Assembly: GCF_047238345.1 (NCBI RefSeq)
Contig: NZ_JBDFMQ010000001.1
Coordinates: forward strand, 3,410,001 to 3,474,000
Direction of reading: 5' to 3'
DNA from: Shouchella sp047238345
GTDB taxonomy: Bacteria; Bacillota; Bacilli; Bacillales; Bacillaceae_D
DNA length: 64,000 nt
The first letter of the stretch is position 1. Each line of letters begins with the position of its first letter. Made by a program: the position numbers and the translations under genes. Under the pieces are notes generated by a model. The model was not told the origin of the DNA and did not search any database. It saw only the letters and a program-made list of their open reading frames with translations. Positions 7,140 through 16,089 of the stretch are shown in pieces.

Positions 7140-8318
7140 TTACCCACAGCATTTTTTGAACTTCTTTCCACTCCCACATGGACATGGATCATTTCGTCCA
7201 ACTTTTCGACCTGTCGATAAAGAAATGACGTTTGTTCTTGGCTTGCTTGGATTCAATTCATTCGGCGTATGACCTTTTAATTCCCAATTTGGTGTATTGT
7301 TAAAAATTTCTTTAACCAGTTTTTCATACTCTTTTTCATGTTTCCTTGAAGGAAACTCTAGACGGTCCCTCAAGAAAAGCATGAGTCCGTCTACACCAAG
7401 GTTTTCATGAGAGAAATGTATTAGATCAAAGCCGATATCATCTAATTGCTCAGCATGATCAATCTCGTAGTCTCTCTCAATAATGGAAAATAACTCCTGC
7501 ATAGGAGGTGATACCTCATAATACATATCTGCCGAAGCTTGGATAAGCTGCTCTTTCGAAAACAATCGATAGTCTAGATCTTCTCTTTCTTTCACTTTCC
7601 CTAATAATTCGTCCACATCCCCGACAATTTCATCCGAAAAGTATTGATGATCTGAATTGAAATCTCCAGTCATTTTCGCATCCAAGTCGAGTATTTCCAG
7701 GAGATCGAAACCTTCTGAAAGGAAATCAAAAACTTCCAGCCCTTCTAATAACTCAAAGAGCTTACTAGTAGACAGCACTCCGTAGTGATACAGCAAGCCT
7801 TTCGTAAGCTGAACCCATTCTGTATTGCGCTGGATTTTTTGTTGTATAGCAATAGATTCTTCTTCTTCATTAAAAGCGGCTTTTATTTCTTCAGGCATGT
7901 ACCAAATCGTTGTCCCATTAAAGGAACCTGGGAATAGCATGCCTCTTTTCATTAAAGGTCTTAAATCAAGTTCCAAATCCCGATCAGACATACCATGGTC
8001 ACTGGATGTAGCCATTTTTAGCAAGTCATGTTTCGGCTGGTCGAGCTTTTCAAGAAGTATGGGTACAAACTTTGGAATCCTTTCACTTAGTACATCAATT
8101 AATTCATTCTTATTTAACTGACTCGCTCTTTGAACATTCAAGCTTTTTCTGATGGCATCTAATTGATCCTTCGTTAGCCGCTGCAAGGATTCTCTTAAGC
8201 CGATTGGCAGTTTGACAGGCTTCATCATCTTCTGTCTATGCTTTCCTGCTATTTCAGCTTGGTCTTCTCTCAGCTTCATCATCGCTTCTAAAAGCTGTTC
8301 CGCTTCTCTTTCATCCAC
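7140..8318 (-). CDS. SEC-C metal-binding motif protein
   Basis: A 392-residue cytoplasmic protein ending in a classic SEC-C zinc motif, VGRNDPCPCGSGKKFKKCCG (last 20 residues), as at the C-terminus of SecA and YecA proteins. Near the N-terminus (about 45-90) is a Rho-N/SAP-like helical segment (LTKDQLDAIRKSLNV, then LNKNELIDVLSERIP). The middle is acidic, all-helical and unassigned. SEC-C domains bind Zn and often contact ribosomes or SecB-type partners; here the role is unknown. It is monocistronic. Confidence 0.8.
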   Translation of the reverse strand: MDEREAEQLLEAMMKLREDQAEIAGKHRQKMMKPVKLPIGLRESLQRLTKDQLDAIRKSLNVQRASQLNKNELIDVLSERIPKFVPILLEKLDQPKHDLLKMATSSDHGMSDRDLELDLRPLMKRGMLFPGSFNGTTIWYMPEEIKAAFNEEEESIAIQQKIQRNTEWVQLTKGLLYHYGVLSTSKLFELLEGLEVFDFLSEGFDLLEILDLDAKMTGDFNSDHQYFSDEIVGDVDELLGKVKEREDLDYRLFSKEQLIQASADMYYEVSPPMQELFSIIERDYEIDHAEQLDDIGFDLIHFSHENLGVDGLMLFLRDRLEFPSRKHEKEYEKLVKEIFNNTPNWELKGHTPNELNPSKPRTNVISLSTGRKVGRNDPCPCGSGKKFKKCCG

Positions 8319-8485
8319 TGTTAACGCCTCACTTTGTTCATTCAGTTACTACTATTGTAAGATAAATTGAGACAGAACTAAACACGCTATAATTCAAGTT
8401 TAGATTTAGCACCTTTTAAAGAATCTATTACCTAACTTTTCATAACGAAATAGCCAGATCAAAAAATTGCTTACCGATGGGTTTT

Positions 8486-8803
8486 CTACCTCATAATGAC
8501 GGCCTTTTTATTATAGTCAATGTACCTTAAAAAGAACGTATACAATAGGCTCGTTGCTTTCTTCGCTAGTGGGAACAACGCAACTCCGACTAGTAAAAGC
8601 ACGATACTAAGAACCGTTTGAATCACATCAAAACTCTAAATGCCTATTAAGTTTACTCCCGCAAGCAGGATGGGTGATAATGAAAACGAGATCATGAGTA
8701 TCCAGAGCGAGAACAAGAGTGCAACAAGAATAATGGCAATTCCTAACCCAAAGATAAGATTAAACGCGATCACACCAGCTAATGTAAAATAATTCACTCG
8801 CAT
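8486..8803 (-). pseudogene. DUF1700-like membrane protein fragment with an internal amber codon
   Basis: From ATG 8803 (SD GGGAGGTTGTC) the minus strand reads MRVNYFTLAGVIAFNLIFG and two hydrophobic segments, then stops at TAG 8638-8636 after 55 codons. The same frame continues without break to 8486 with a further membrane segment (VLSIVLLLVGVALFPLAKKA). The pattern resembles the C-terminal transmembrane half of DUF1700-type proteins, without their cytoplasmic N-terminal domain. It is most likely a decayed gene; the first 55 residues could still be made. Confidence 0.6.
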
Positions 8804-8856
8804 GACAACCTCCCTTTCTACAATTTATATTAGCGTATCACAAACAAGAATGATAA

Positions 8857-8894
8857 AAGAAAACCCCTTCCGCTTTTATTTTAGCGGAGGGGGG
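8857..8894 (-). terminator. Autolysin terminator
   Basis: CCCCTTCCGCT (8864-8874) pairs with AGCGGAGGGGGG (8883-8894), followed on the minus strand by TTTTCTTTTA. It is directly downstream of the autolysin stop. Confidence 0.85.
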
Positions 8895-8901
8895 CTCAAC
8901 G

Positions 8902-11900
8902 TTAACCTTTGTATTCAGGTATATCTAGGGTTAGTGAATAAGCGCCAATTTCTTGATAAAGATTATACATTGTATGCACTTGCTTACGCGACCAACCAAT
9001 ATCTGTTGCATATTGATGAGTTGGTCTTCCATTACTCACTAATGCAGCTGGATTCCAACGCATTTTGTATAGGGTGTTTTGACCTCTCTTGATGTAGCTG
9101 TTTCCGATAAAACTAGCCCCACCAACAATCGCCTTGTATGGAGTATCCCATCCTTGATCATATGCATACTGTGAACCACATTGTATTGGACAATTATCTC
9201 TGGCACCAATACCAAACATGTTGTAAACTGTCTTTCCGTTTACTTCAATTCCTTTTGCTAGAGTTGAACCACCATGCCCTGTTTCAAGAATTGCATGAGA
9301 TAAAAGATAAATGTCGTTTACGCCATGTCTTAATCCCGCATCAATAAAAGCTTGACCTTGTCCACTTAAATTCCCTTTGCCTTCAAGATATTGATTTAAT
9401 ACAGATGCTGTTGCACCGCTTGGTTTTGATAAATCCAAGAACTGGAACTGTTGACGATAGTCATTTATAAAATTAGTTGGGTTCATGTGGTAAGCAATAT
9501 CTTCCTTTGTTGCCCTTACCCACATTAAATGATGCCAGCCATTTACTGTTCTTCTAATTGATAAACGCTCGCCTCTTGTCACTTGTCCTACAACAGCATG
9601 TGCTGTACTTGGACCACTTCGTACATTTAATACGTCTACATCGACATAGTAAGCACGGTTTGCTTCTGAATATCGTACATGTTGGGATGATACATATTGC
9701 GTATACGTATCCGTTAGAGCAAACGCACCGTATTGACGATTGACAGCCTCATCTAAAGTGATGTTATAGGGGGAGTAATTTTTAACAGGTCCTATCTCTT
9801 CAACAGTTTGGTTTTCATGAAGCCATACTTGTTGCCCATTTAACATTCCTCGATACCACGTGCTATCCCCAACAGTTTCAGTGAGGTTAACGAGAAAAGA
9901 ACTTTCCATATATTCATCTAGATTGCTATAAACAACATCTTTATGGCCACCCCATGCTTTCGTATAAGCACGTCCATTCCCTTTGACAAATAGCTCTTTG
10001 CTTTCTCGGCTAACGGTACGATGGTTTCGGACATTCACATCACTTGCTTTTGCCCACCCCACTGTTCCGTTCGTCGCACTCGGTTGCGTGCTTAGCAAAT
10101 AGTAGACATCACCTCTATATGTTGCTTCTCGTTTAATATAATAAACCGTATCATATAATTGATTTACATTAATTGAAGAGGCATTATCTAGCTGTTTAAA
10201 TACGCTTGCCCCTTTATGTAAATGACCTAATCGACTTGTTGAACGTTCTGAAATTGTAGGAGCTTCTTCCACTTGATTTGCACGGACAAAGACAGTTTTT
10301 CCATCTAAGACCCCACGATACCATGTTTCATTTCCGACCTTCTCTTCAAGGTTAACTTGTAACTCTTCACCTTGATACTTCGTTAGATTCTCGTATACAA
10401 CATCATGGTGGCCACCCCACGCATTAGCAACTGCCCGTCCAGTTCCTTTTATGTACATCTTTTTTGATGAACGACTCACAGTTGAGTGTGTGCGATCGTT
10501 CACATCACTAGCCTTTGCCCAACCAACAACACCGTTAATCGCGGAAGGTTGTGTACTCAATAAGTAATAGGTATCGCCATTATACGTTGCCTCTCGTTTA
10601 ATAAAATAAACATAGTCAAGTAATGGCTGTAAATTGATTGAACTTGTATCACCTACATTTTCGTACACACTGGCTCCTCGATATAAGTGTCCTAATTTAC
10701 TTACAGACCGCTCTTGAATATCCGCTTTATCACTTACTTGATTCTCTTGCAAAAATACTGTTTGTCCATCAATCGTGCCACGATACCAGATTGTATTACC
10801 AACGTGCTCTTTTAAATTAATTGTGAATGGCTGGTTTTTATAATCATCTAAGTTTGATAGTACCACGTCATTATGGCCACCCCAAGCCTTAGAAAGCCCT
10901 CTTCCATTGCCGTTTATGTAATAAGTATTTGAAACACGACTTACGGTATGATGAGTTCGCTCATTCACATCGTCGGCATGCGCCCAACCGATCGTTCCAT
11001 TCGTTGCACTAGGCTGTGAGCTTAATAGATAGTATAGTTCCCCATTTACACTTGCTTCTTGCTTTATGTAATAAACGTAATCCAATAGAGGGTTTAGATC
11101 CAATGACGTTGAATCGCCAATATGCTCATACACACTTGCTCCTCTATAGAGATGCCCTAATTTACTGGTAGATGAGACATGGTTATTGTGCACACGTGCG
11201 AATGTTGAAAACTGACGATATGATTCTAAACTCGGTTCGAACGTCGCTTCTTGCTCGTCTGGTTCTACTTCTTCTTCTCGTTGCTTCTCTTGCGACTCGT
11301 CTGCACCTTGCTCGTCTGGTTCTACTTCTTCTTCTCGTTGCTTCTCTTGCGACTCGTCTGCACCTTGCTCGTCTGGTTCTACTTCTTCTTCTCGTTGCTT
11401 CTTTTGCGACTCGTTTGCACCTTGCTCGTCTGGTTCCACTTCTTCTTCTCGTTGCTTCTCTTGCGACTCGTCTGCACCTTGCTCGTCTGGTTCTACTTCT
11501 TCTTCTCGTTGCTTCTCTTGCGACTCGTTTGCACCTTGCTCGTCTGGTTCCACTTCTTCTTCTCGTTGTTTCTCTTGCGACTCGTTTGTACCTTGCTCGT
11601 CTGGTTCTACTTCTTCTTCTCGTTGTTTCTCTTGCGACTCGTTTGTACCTTGCTCGTCTGGTTCTACTTCTTCTTCTCGTTGTTTCTCTTGCGACTCGTT
11701 TGTACCTTGCTCGTCTGGTTCTACTTCTTCTTCTCGTTGTTTCTCTTGCGACTCGTTTGTACCTTGCTCGTCTGGTTCTAAAAACATTTCTGGATGGTTC
11801 TCCACACAGGAAATGAGAGCCTCTAACGTGGCTTCATCCAGTTGCCCCTCAAGTACATCATCTTCTAACCATTCAGACAAATCATGATCTTTCTCTTCCT

Positions 11901-12069
11901 TGATACAATTGTTCAAAATCTCTCTTTGTTCATCATTTGCATGTTGCATCTTTTCTAATAAATTTTCCAGAGCAGAGTTTTCCTCTGACTCTTGTGCATA
12001 ACCCAAGCTAGGTATAGTCACGTTCACTAATAAGCTTAAGATAAGTAGAATTATGGAAACCTTTTTCAT
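8902..12069 (-). CDS. Secreted multidomain autolysin: acidic repeats, GW modules, SH3, glucosaminidase
   Basis: A 1055-residue exported N-acetylglucosaminidase-type peptidoglycan hydrolase. A signal peptide (1-26, ending SLGYA) leads to a helical acidic region, then nine exact-length 19-residue repeats (about 97-275, unit VEPDEQGTNESQEKQREEE). Three long GW-type wall-binding blocks (about 295-760) each start SxLGHLxxGASV and carry an NAWGGHxDVV-like element; such modules bind teichoic acids. A bacterial SH3 (about 800-850, VLNVRSGPSTAHAVVG) precedes the Mannosyl-glycoprotein endo-beta-N-acetylglucosaminidase domain (about 890-1050) with LLSHAILETGHGGSTLAKG, the Glu being the expected catalytic acid. 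Probable role: cell separation or turnover, LytD-like. It lies next to the teichoic acid operon, its likely anchor. Confidence 0.9.
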   Translation of the reverse strand: MKKVSIILLILSLLVNVTIPSLGYAQESEENSALENLLEKMQHANDEQREILNNCIKEEKDHDLSEWLEDDVLEGQLDEATLEALISCVENHPEMFLEPDEQGTNESQEKQREEEVEPDEQGTNESQEKQREEEVEPDEQGTNESQEKQREEEVEPDEQGTNESQEKQREEEVEPDEQGANESQEKQREEEVEPDEQGADESQEKQREEEVEPDEQGANESQKKQREEEVEPDEQGADESQEKQREEEVEPDEQGADESQEKQREEEVEPDEQEATFEPSLESYRQFSTFARVHNNHVSSTSKLGHLYRGASVYEHIGDSTSLDLNPLLDYVYYIKQEASVNGELYYLLSSQPSATNGTIGWAHADDVNERTHHTVSRVSNTYYINGNGRGLSKAWGGHNDVVLSNLDDYKNQPFTINLKEHVGNTIWYRGTIDGQTVFLQENQVSDKADIQERSVSKLGHLYRGASVYENVGDTSSINLQPLLDYVYFIKREATYNGDTYYLLSTQPSAINGVVGWAKASDVNDRTHSTVSRSSKKMYIKGTGRAVANAWGGHHDVVYENLTKYQGEELQVNLEEKVGNETWYRGVLDGKTVFVRANQVEEAPTISERSTSRLGHLHKGASVFKQLDNASSINVNQLYDTVYYIKREATYRGDVYYLLSTQPSATNGTVGWAKASDVNVRNHRTVSRESKELFVKGNGRAYTKAWGGHKDVVYSNLDEYMESSFLVNLTETVGDSTWYRGMLNGQQVWLHENQTVEEIGPVKNYSPYNITLDEAVNRQYGAFALTDTYTQYVSSQHVRYSEANRAYYVDVDVLNVRSGPSTAHAVVGQVTRGERLSIRRTVNGWHHLMWVRATKEDIAYHMNPTNFINDYRQQFQFLDLSKPSGATASVLNQYLEGKGNLSGQGQAFIDAGLRHGVNDIYLLSHAILETGHGGSTLAKGIEVNGKTVYNMFGIGARDNCPIQCGSQYAYDQGWDTPYKAIVGGASFIGNSYIKRGQNTLYKMRWNPAALVSNGRPTHQYATDIGWSRKQVHTMYNLYQEIGAYSLTLDIPEYKG
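11255..11781 (-). repeat. 57-bp tandem repeat inside the autolysin gene
   Basis: Nine complete copies and a partial tenth of a 57-bp unit (19 codons). The four copies nearest the N-terminus encode identical peptides with GTNESQ; later ones vary to GANESQ or GADESQ, one with ESQKK. Near-identity at DNA level suggests recent expansion and probable copy-number variation between strains. The unit is divisible by three, so copy changes keep the frame. Confidence 0.95.
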
Positions 12070-12154
12070 CTCGCACTCCTTTATACATTCTCTCTTTTTC
12101 TCTCAATCTAGTGACATATTACTACAACATTCTACATATTCCTATAGAAAAAAT

Positions 12155-12187
12155 AAAAATAGGTATAAATACTTTATACCTATTTTT
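12155..12187 (-). terminator. Terminator of the tar operon
   Basis: A perfect 15-bp stem (12155-12169 with 12173-12187) overlapping the last codons of the polymerase gene, followed on the minus strand by ATTTTTT. Confidence 0.9.
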
Positions 12188-13901
12188 CGCTCATCTCTTC
12201 TTTTATTAATTGATTTACAAATCGTTCACTAGCCTTGCCATCAAGCTCATCAAAGAAATAATGAATAAACGGTTCGATCCGGTCTGATTCAAATTCTTCC
12301 GTTACAATTCGATTGATCATTTCATCCGTCGTTTTTGTTAATACTCCTGGAATAAAAGATTGATATTCAAAATAGAAATCACGTTTCTGTATATATTCTT
12401 CTACGTCAAATGAGAAAAAGATCATAGGTTTCTTTAATAATGCGAACTCAAAGCAGACTGATGAATAATCTGTAATCAAGATATCAGTAATAAATAAGAG
12501 ATCATTTACTTCTCGATAATCTGAGAAATCATAAAAGAAATCTGTGTATTGATAAGGAATGGAAAGTTTATTTTTTACGAAAGGGTGAACTTTTAATAAG
12601 AACACATAGTCGTCTTTCAACTGTTCATAAAGTTTATCTAACTCGAGCATATCGTAAGGATAATGTGCAGACGCTTGTCCATTCCCTCTAAAAGTTGGCG
12701 CAAAGAGAATAACTTTCTTGTCACGCAAGTACGGGTATTTGTTATATAATTCGTGTCTTTTATTTTCTTTATATGCCTCATCAAAAAAGACATCCGTTCT
12801 CGGAACACCTACTGGCGCTACTGCTGACTCTTGAATACCGAAACCTTCTGCATATTGGGGAACTATATTGTTAGAACTCACGACCGCTTGTGTATAATTA
12901 CGATGATTAAGCGATTTAATAGAAGGTCCACCCGGCTTTCCGACACGACTATAACCAAATGTTTTAAATGCACCAACTGCATGCCACACTTGAATTAAGT
13001 CTGATCCTTGACGTATCTTTAACGGATAAATAATTGGATAAAAATCATCTAAAATAATTTTGCTTGATGTCGCAAACCAATAAGCAAGCTGAATTTGTTC
13101 TTTTAATGATTTCCTATCACTAATGCTATTTTTCAGCATAAACTTATAATCGTACTTTAAATTCTGCTTGCACATCTCATCATAAACAAAGCCAAAATTC
13201 CCATTCATTTCCGTCCGACTATCTGACGCAAATGTAATACGATCACTTTTTACTTTTGCTAAATGAAAGAGCTTATAGAAGAATTGAAAGAGTCGTTGCG
13301 AACGTTGCTTTGATTTTTTTGTTTGTTTGACTTGATTATGTTCCAAATCTGATGGTTTCAGATCTTTCAATTTTGTTGAATCAATTTGTAACGTCTTTAA
13401 TCGTTGATTAGGCTTAGCCATTAAATTGTATTCAAGTATACGCTTGGCTGAAAACATCTCCAATTTAGCTGAATGGAAATCGTTCTTCAGAAACGAACGG
13501 ACATTTCCTAATGGCACTTCTTCAGTCATTTTTCCCATGTATGGATCATCGTAGATTAACTGAATATATGCATTGTACGAGCCATTCGGTAAAGGTGCGC
13601 CACCTTTTGTGATCGTCGATAAATTAACCTTGCCTCTAAAGCCAGCCCACAAGTAAAAAGGATCCACATCTGCTACTTCATCGAGTAATGGAATCTCGAA
13701 TTTAACTTTGGATTCTTTATCATTTGTTTTAAAAATCAATGCTTTATAGATTACATCTTCCGATTCTAAAGAAAAACCCTCTACATAAGCATAACCAGCT
13801 ATGTGCAACAAACCTCCGTTAAAAGAAAGGTCTGTGACGTTACGCCTAATGATATTTCGAACAAGTACATCTTCTTCATTCAAATCTTGTAGTACACTCA
13901 T
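12180..13901 (-). CDS. TagF/TarL-type teichoic acid polyol-phosphate polymerase, long form
   Basis: A 573-residue enzyme transferring glycerol- or ribitol-phosphate from the CDP-activated form to a growing teichoic acid chain at the inner membrane face. Residues 1-200 are an extra N-terminal domain of TagF-like proteins (beta-rich, KFEIPLLDEVADV). The catalytic domain (about 205-570) has FASDSRTEMNGNFGFVY, IQVWHAVGAFKTFGYSR (catalytic His) and ITDYSSVCFEFALLKKP (phosphate/CDP-binding). It is last in an operon with tarI and tarJ, so ribitol phosphate is the likely substrate. It is strongly related to the preceding 381-residue protein; one of the pair may prime and the other polymerise. Confidence 0.85.
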   Translation of the reverse strand: MSVLQDLNEEDVLVRNIIRRNVTDLSFNGGLLHIAGYAYVEGFSLESEDVIYKALIFKTNDKESKVKFEIPLLDEVADVDPFYLWAGFRGKVNLSTITKGGAPLPNGSYNAYIQLIYDDPYMGKMTEEVPLGNVRSFLKNDFHSAKLEMFSAKRILEYNLMAKPNQRLKTLQIDSTKLKDLKPSDLEHNQVKQTKKSKQRSQRLFQFFYKLFHLAKVKSDRITFASDSRTEMNGNFGFVYDEMCKQNLKYDYKFMLKNSISDRKSLKEQIQLAYWFATSSKIILDDFYPIIYPLKIRQGSDLIQVWHAVGAFKTFGYSRVGKPGGPSIKSLNHRNYTQAVVSSNNIVPQYAEGFGIQESAVAPVGVPRTDVFFDEAYKENKRHELYNKYPYLRDKKVILFAPTFRGNGQASAHYPYDMLELDKLYEQLKDDYVFLLKVHPFVKNKLSIPYQYTDFFYDFSDYREVNDLLFITDILITDYSSVCFEFALLKKPMIFFSFDVEEYIQKRDFYFEYQSFIPGVLTKTTDEMINRIVTEEFESDRIEPFIHYFFDELDGKASERFVNQLIKEEMSEK

Positions 13902-13905
13902 TTCC

Positions 13906-15051
13906 TCACCCCAAACTCGGTTTACCCGCGTCTTTTAATAATTCATTAACAAACCGTTCGCTTGAGCGCCCATCTGTCTTATCAAAAAAGTACTCAATAA
14001 ACAATAAAAGTTTTTCTTTATTTAACGTGGGGTCTTTAATGTTTTTTACTAGCTCACTTGTTGTCTTCACCAGTTCACCTGGAATAAAATCTTGATAAGC
14101 GTAGTAAAAATCTCGGTCTTTCGTATACTCATCCACGTCAAACGCAAAGAAAATCATCGGTTTCTCTAGCAAAGCAAATTCAAAACATACAGAAGAGTAA
14201 TCTGTCACAAGCACATCCGCTACAAAGAGTAAGTCGTTTACTTCTCGATAGTGTGAGAAATCATAAAATACCTCTTTGTATTTATCTGGAATTGATAATT
14301 TGTTCTTCACAAAAGGATGCCATTTAAAAAGCACGACAGAATCATGTTTCAATTCTTCATACATATGCTCAAAATTTATTGAATCGAAAGGATAGTATGC
14401 GGTAGTCTTGCCTTTCCCTCTAAAAGTTGGTGCAAAAATGACAACACGTTTATTCCTTAAGTAAGGATAACGACCGTACAGCTCTTCTCGTTTATTCGCT
14501 TTATACGCATGATCAAAGAACACATCGGTTCTTGGCACACCTGTTGACTTTACTTTGTCCACTGAAATTCCAAAACCTTCCGCATAATACGAACGCACAT
14601 TATTTGAACTCACAATCGCTTTTGTGTAGTTTCTATGTGTTTTTGAATTTGCTAATGGCGCACCAGGTTTCCCTTTTCTACTGTGACCAAAGCGCTTAAA
14701 TGCACCTACCGCATGCCAAACTTGAATTAGATCAGCTTGTTTTCGGACTGTTAATGGATAAACAAACGGATAATAATCGTCAACGATAATTTTTTTTGAT
14801 GTCGCTAGAAAATACGCAAGCTGAATATAATCGTAAGCCGTCTTTTTTTGTTTTTCTTTCAACAAGAACTTGCATATTAATGGAAGACGTTGTCGTTGAA
14901 TCTCCTTATAAATATAAAAGAAGTTTCCACTTAGATCATTTCGACTATCTGATGCAAAAAGAATTTGATTTTGACGAATGGGTAACAAACAAAAGCACGT
15001 ATAGAGAAGACGAAAAACGAGTTTTGATACAAATCTAAAAAATGTATTCAT
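13906..15051 (-). CDS. TagF/TarF/TarL-type teichoic acid transferase, short form
   Basis: A 381-residue paralogue of the following gene, consisting of the catalytic domain only. Motifs: FASDSRNDLSGNFFYIY (about 32-48), IQVWHAVGAFKRFGHSR (about 113-129) and VTDYSSVCFEFALLEKP (about 290-306). The N-terminal 25 residues (RFVSKLVFRLLYTCFCLLPI) are basic and hydrophobic, fitting peripheral membrane attachment. It lies 12 bases after tarJ and 4 bases before the long polymerase. A primase (TarF/TarK-like) or second polymerase role cannot be settled from sequence. Confidence 0.85.
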   Translation of the reverse strand: MNTFFRFVSKLVFRLLYTCFCLLPIRQNQILFASDSRNDLSGNFFYIYKEIQRQRLPLICKFLLKEKQKKTAYDYIQLAYFLATSKKIIVDDYYPFVYPLTVRKQADLIQVWHAVGAFKRFGHSRKGKPGAPLANSKTHRNYTKAIVSSNNVRSYYAEGFGISVDKVKSTGVPRTDVFFDHAYKANKREELYGRYPYLRNKRVVIFAPTFRGKGKTTAYYPFDSINFEHMYEELKHDSVVLFKWHPFVKNKLSIPDKYKEVFYDFSHYREVNDLLFVADVLVTDYSSVCFEFALLEKPMIFFAFDVDEYTKDRDFYYAYQDFIPGELVKTTSELVKNIKDPTLNKEKLLLFIEYFFDKTDGRSSERFVNELLKDAGKPSLG

Positions 15052-15063
15052 CTCATTCGCCTC

Positions 15064-16089
15064 TTATATATGCCATTCCATTACAGTCTTGCCCCAAGGA
15101 GAGATCTGATCTTCATCAAATGCTTGGCGAATGTCTTCAATCGTACGAACAGGAATCACTTTTGTGACTAAGTGCTCTAAATAACCAATGACATCAGGAT
15201 GTTCATCTAAAAAATTAACTGTGTCAACAAAGTCTTCTCGCCCACTTCGACTGCTACCGAATAACGTAATCCCTTTCTCTAAAACCAAACGTGTGTTAAT
15301 CGCAACAGGGTCTTCACTGACACCAAGAAGCGATACCGAACCTTGAGGCACGATATGATCAATGATTTGACTAATGGCCGACTCGCTTCCAACACCGCCT
15401 ACACACTCAAACGCATGATCAATTTTCAAATCACTCGGAATGCGATTAATTAAATGTTTTTCATCGATAAACGTAAAATAGTCCAATTTACGTTTTGTCT
15501 TACCAAAAACAACAATGTCTGCATCTGGAATCATTGTCTTTAATAAGATAGACGAAATATACCCTAAATTTCCGTCTCCCCAAACGCCAATGCGTTGCTT
15601 TCTATCGTGTGATCGTTTTAGAAATCGTGTAATTCCATGCATGGCTACACTAACAAGTTCCAAAAAGGCAGCAGGGTGACCAGTTATTGCCTTTGATAAC
15701 GGTACAAGACGATCATGTCTCATAAATAAATAATCTTGCATAAATCCATCATATCCACTTGACCGAAAACGAGATGAAATCATATAATTCTCTTCCATAT
15801 ATTGATCATCTTCAACAGGAACATTCGGAATCATGACAACGGATTGTCCAACTTTATATTGACCAGTTGGATCATGGACAACTTCCCCAATTCCTTCATG
15901 AATAAGTGCCATTGGCAGTTTCTTCTCTAAGACTGCAACATCACGTTTGCCTTGATAGTAGCGTTGGTCAGCATTACATACAGATAAATAAGTTGGTCGT
16001 ATAATTACTTTTCCATTGTTAATGGCTTTCACTTTATAAGATATTTCAAATTGCCCCGGGTGAACCAGACGATATACTTGATTAATCAT
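15064..16089 (-). CDS. tarJ: Ribitol-5-phosphate dehydrogenase (ribulose-5-phosphate reductase)
   Basis: A 341-residue zinc-dependent medium-chain alcohol dehydrogenase. With TarI it makes CDP-ribitol: TarJ reduces ribulose-5-phosphate to ribitol-5-phosphate with NADPH. Visible features are the N-terminal Zn-ADH domain (LSVCNADQRYYQG, LIHEGIGEVV, about 37-75) and a Rossmann nucleotide site (GVWGDGNLGYISSILLK, about 170-186). The start overlaps the tarI stop by four bases, so translation is coupled. Family and context together make the assignment firm. Confidence 0.92.
   Translation of the reverse strand: MINQVYRLVHPGQFEISYKVKAINNGKVIIRPTYLSVCNADQRYYQGKRDVAVLEKKLPMALIHEGIGEVVHDPTGQYKVGQSVVMIPNVPVEDDQYMEENYMISSRFRSSGYDGFMQDYLFMRHDRLVPLSKAITGHPAAFLELVSVAMHGITRFLKRSHDRKQRIGVWGDGNLGYISSILLKTMIPDADIVVFGKTKRKLDYFTFIDEKHLINRIPSDLKIDHAFECVGGVGSESAISQIIDHIVPQGSVSLLGVSEDPVAINTRLVLEKGITLFGSSRSGREDFVDTVNFLDEHPDVIGYLEHLVTKVIPVRTIEDIRQAFDEDQISPWGKTVMEWHI

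Noticed and set aside
11172..11816. Two long plus-strand ORFs with leucine- or phenylalanine-rich repeats opposite the autolysin repeat
   Set aside because: They arise because the 57-bp repeat is divisible by three and lacks stops in all frames; no ribosome sites, and the minus-strand gene explains the sequence.
12070..12150. WalR-type direct repeats upstream of the autolysin
   Set aside because: TGTAGA and TGTAGT occur but with a 4-base gap and mismatches to TGTWAH-N5-TGTWAH, so not convincing.
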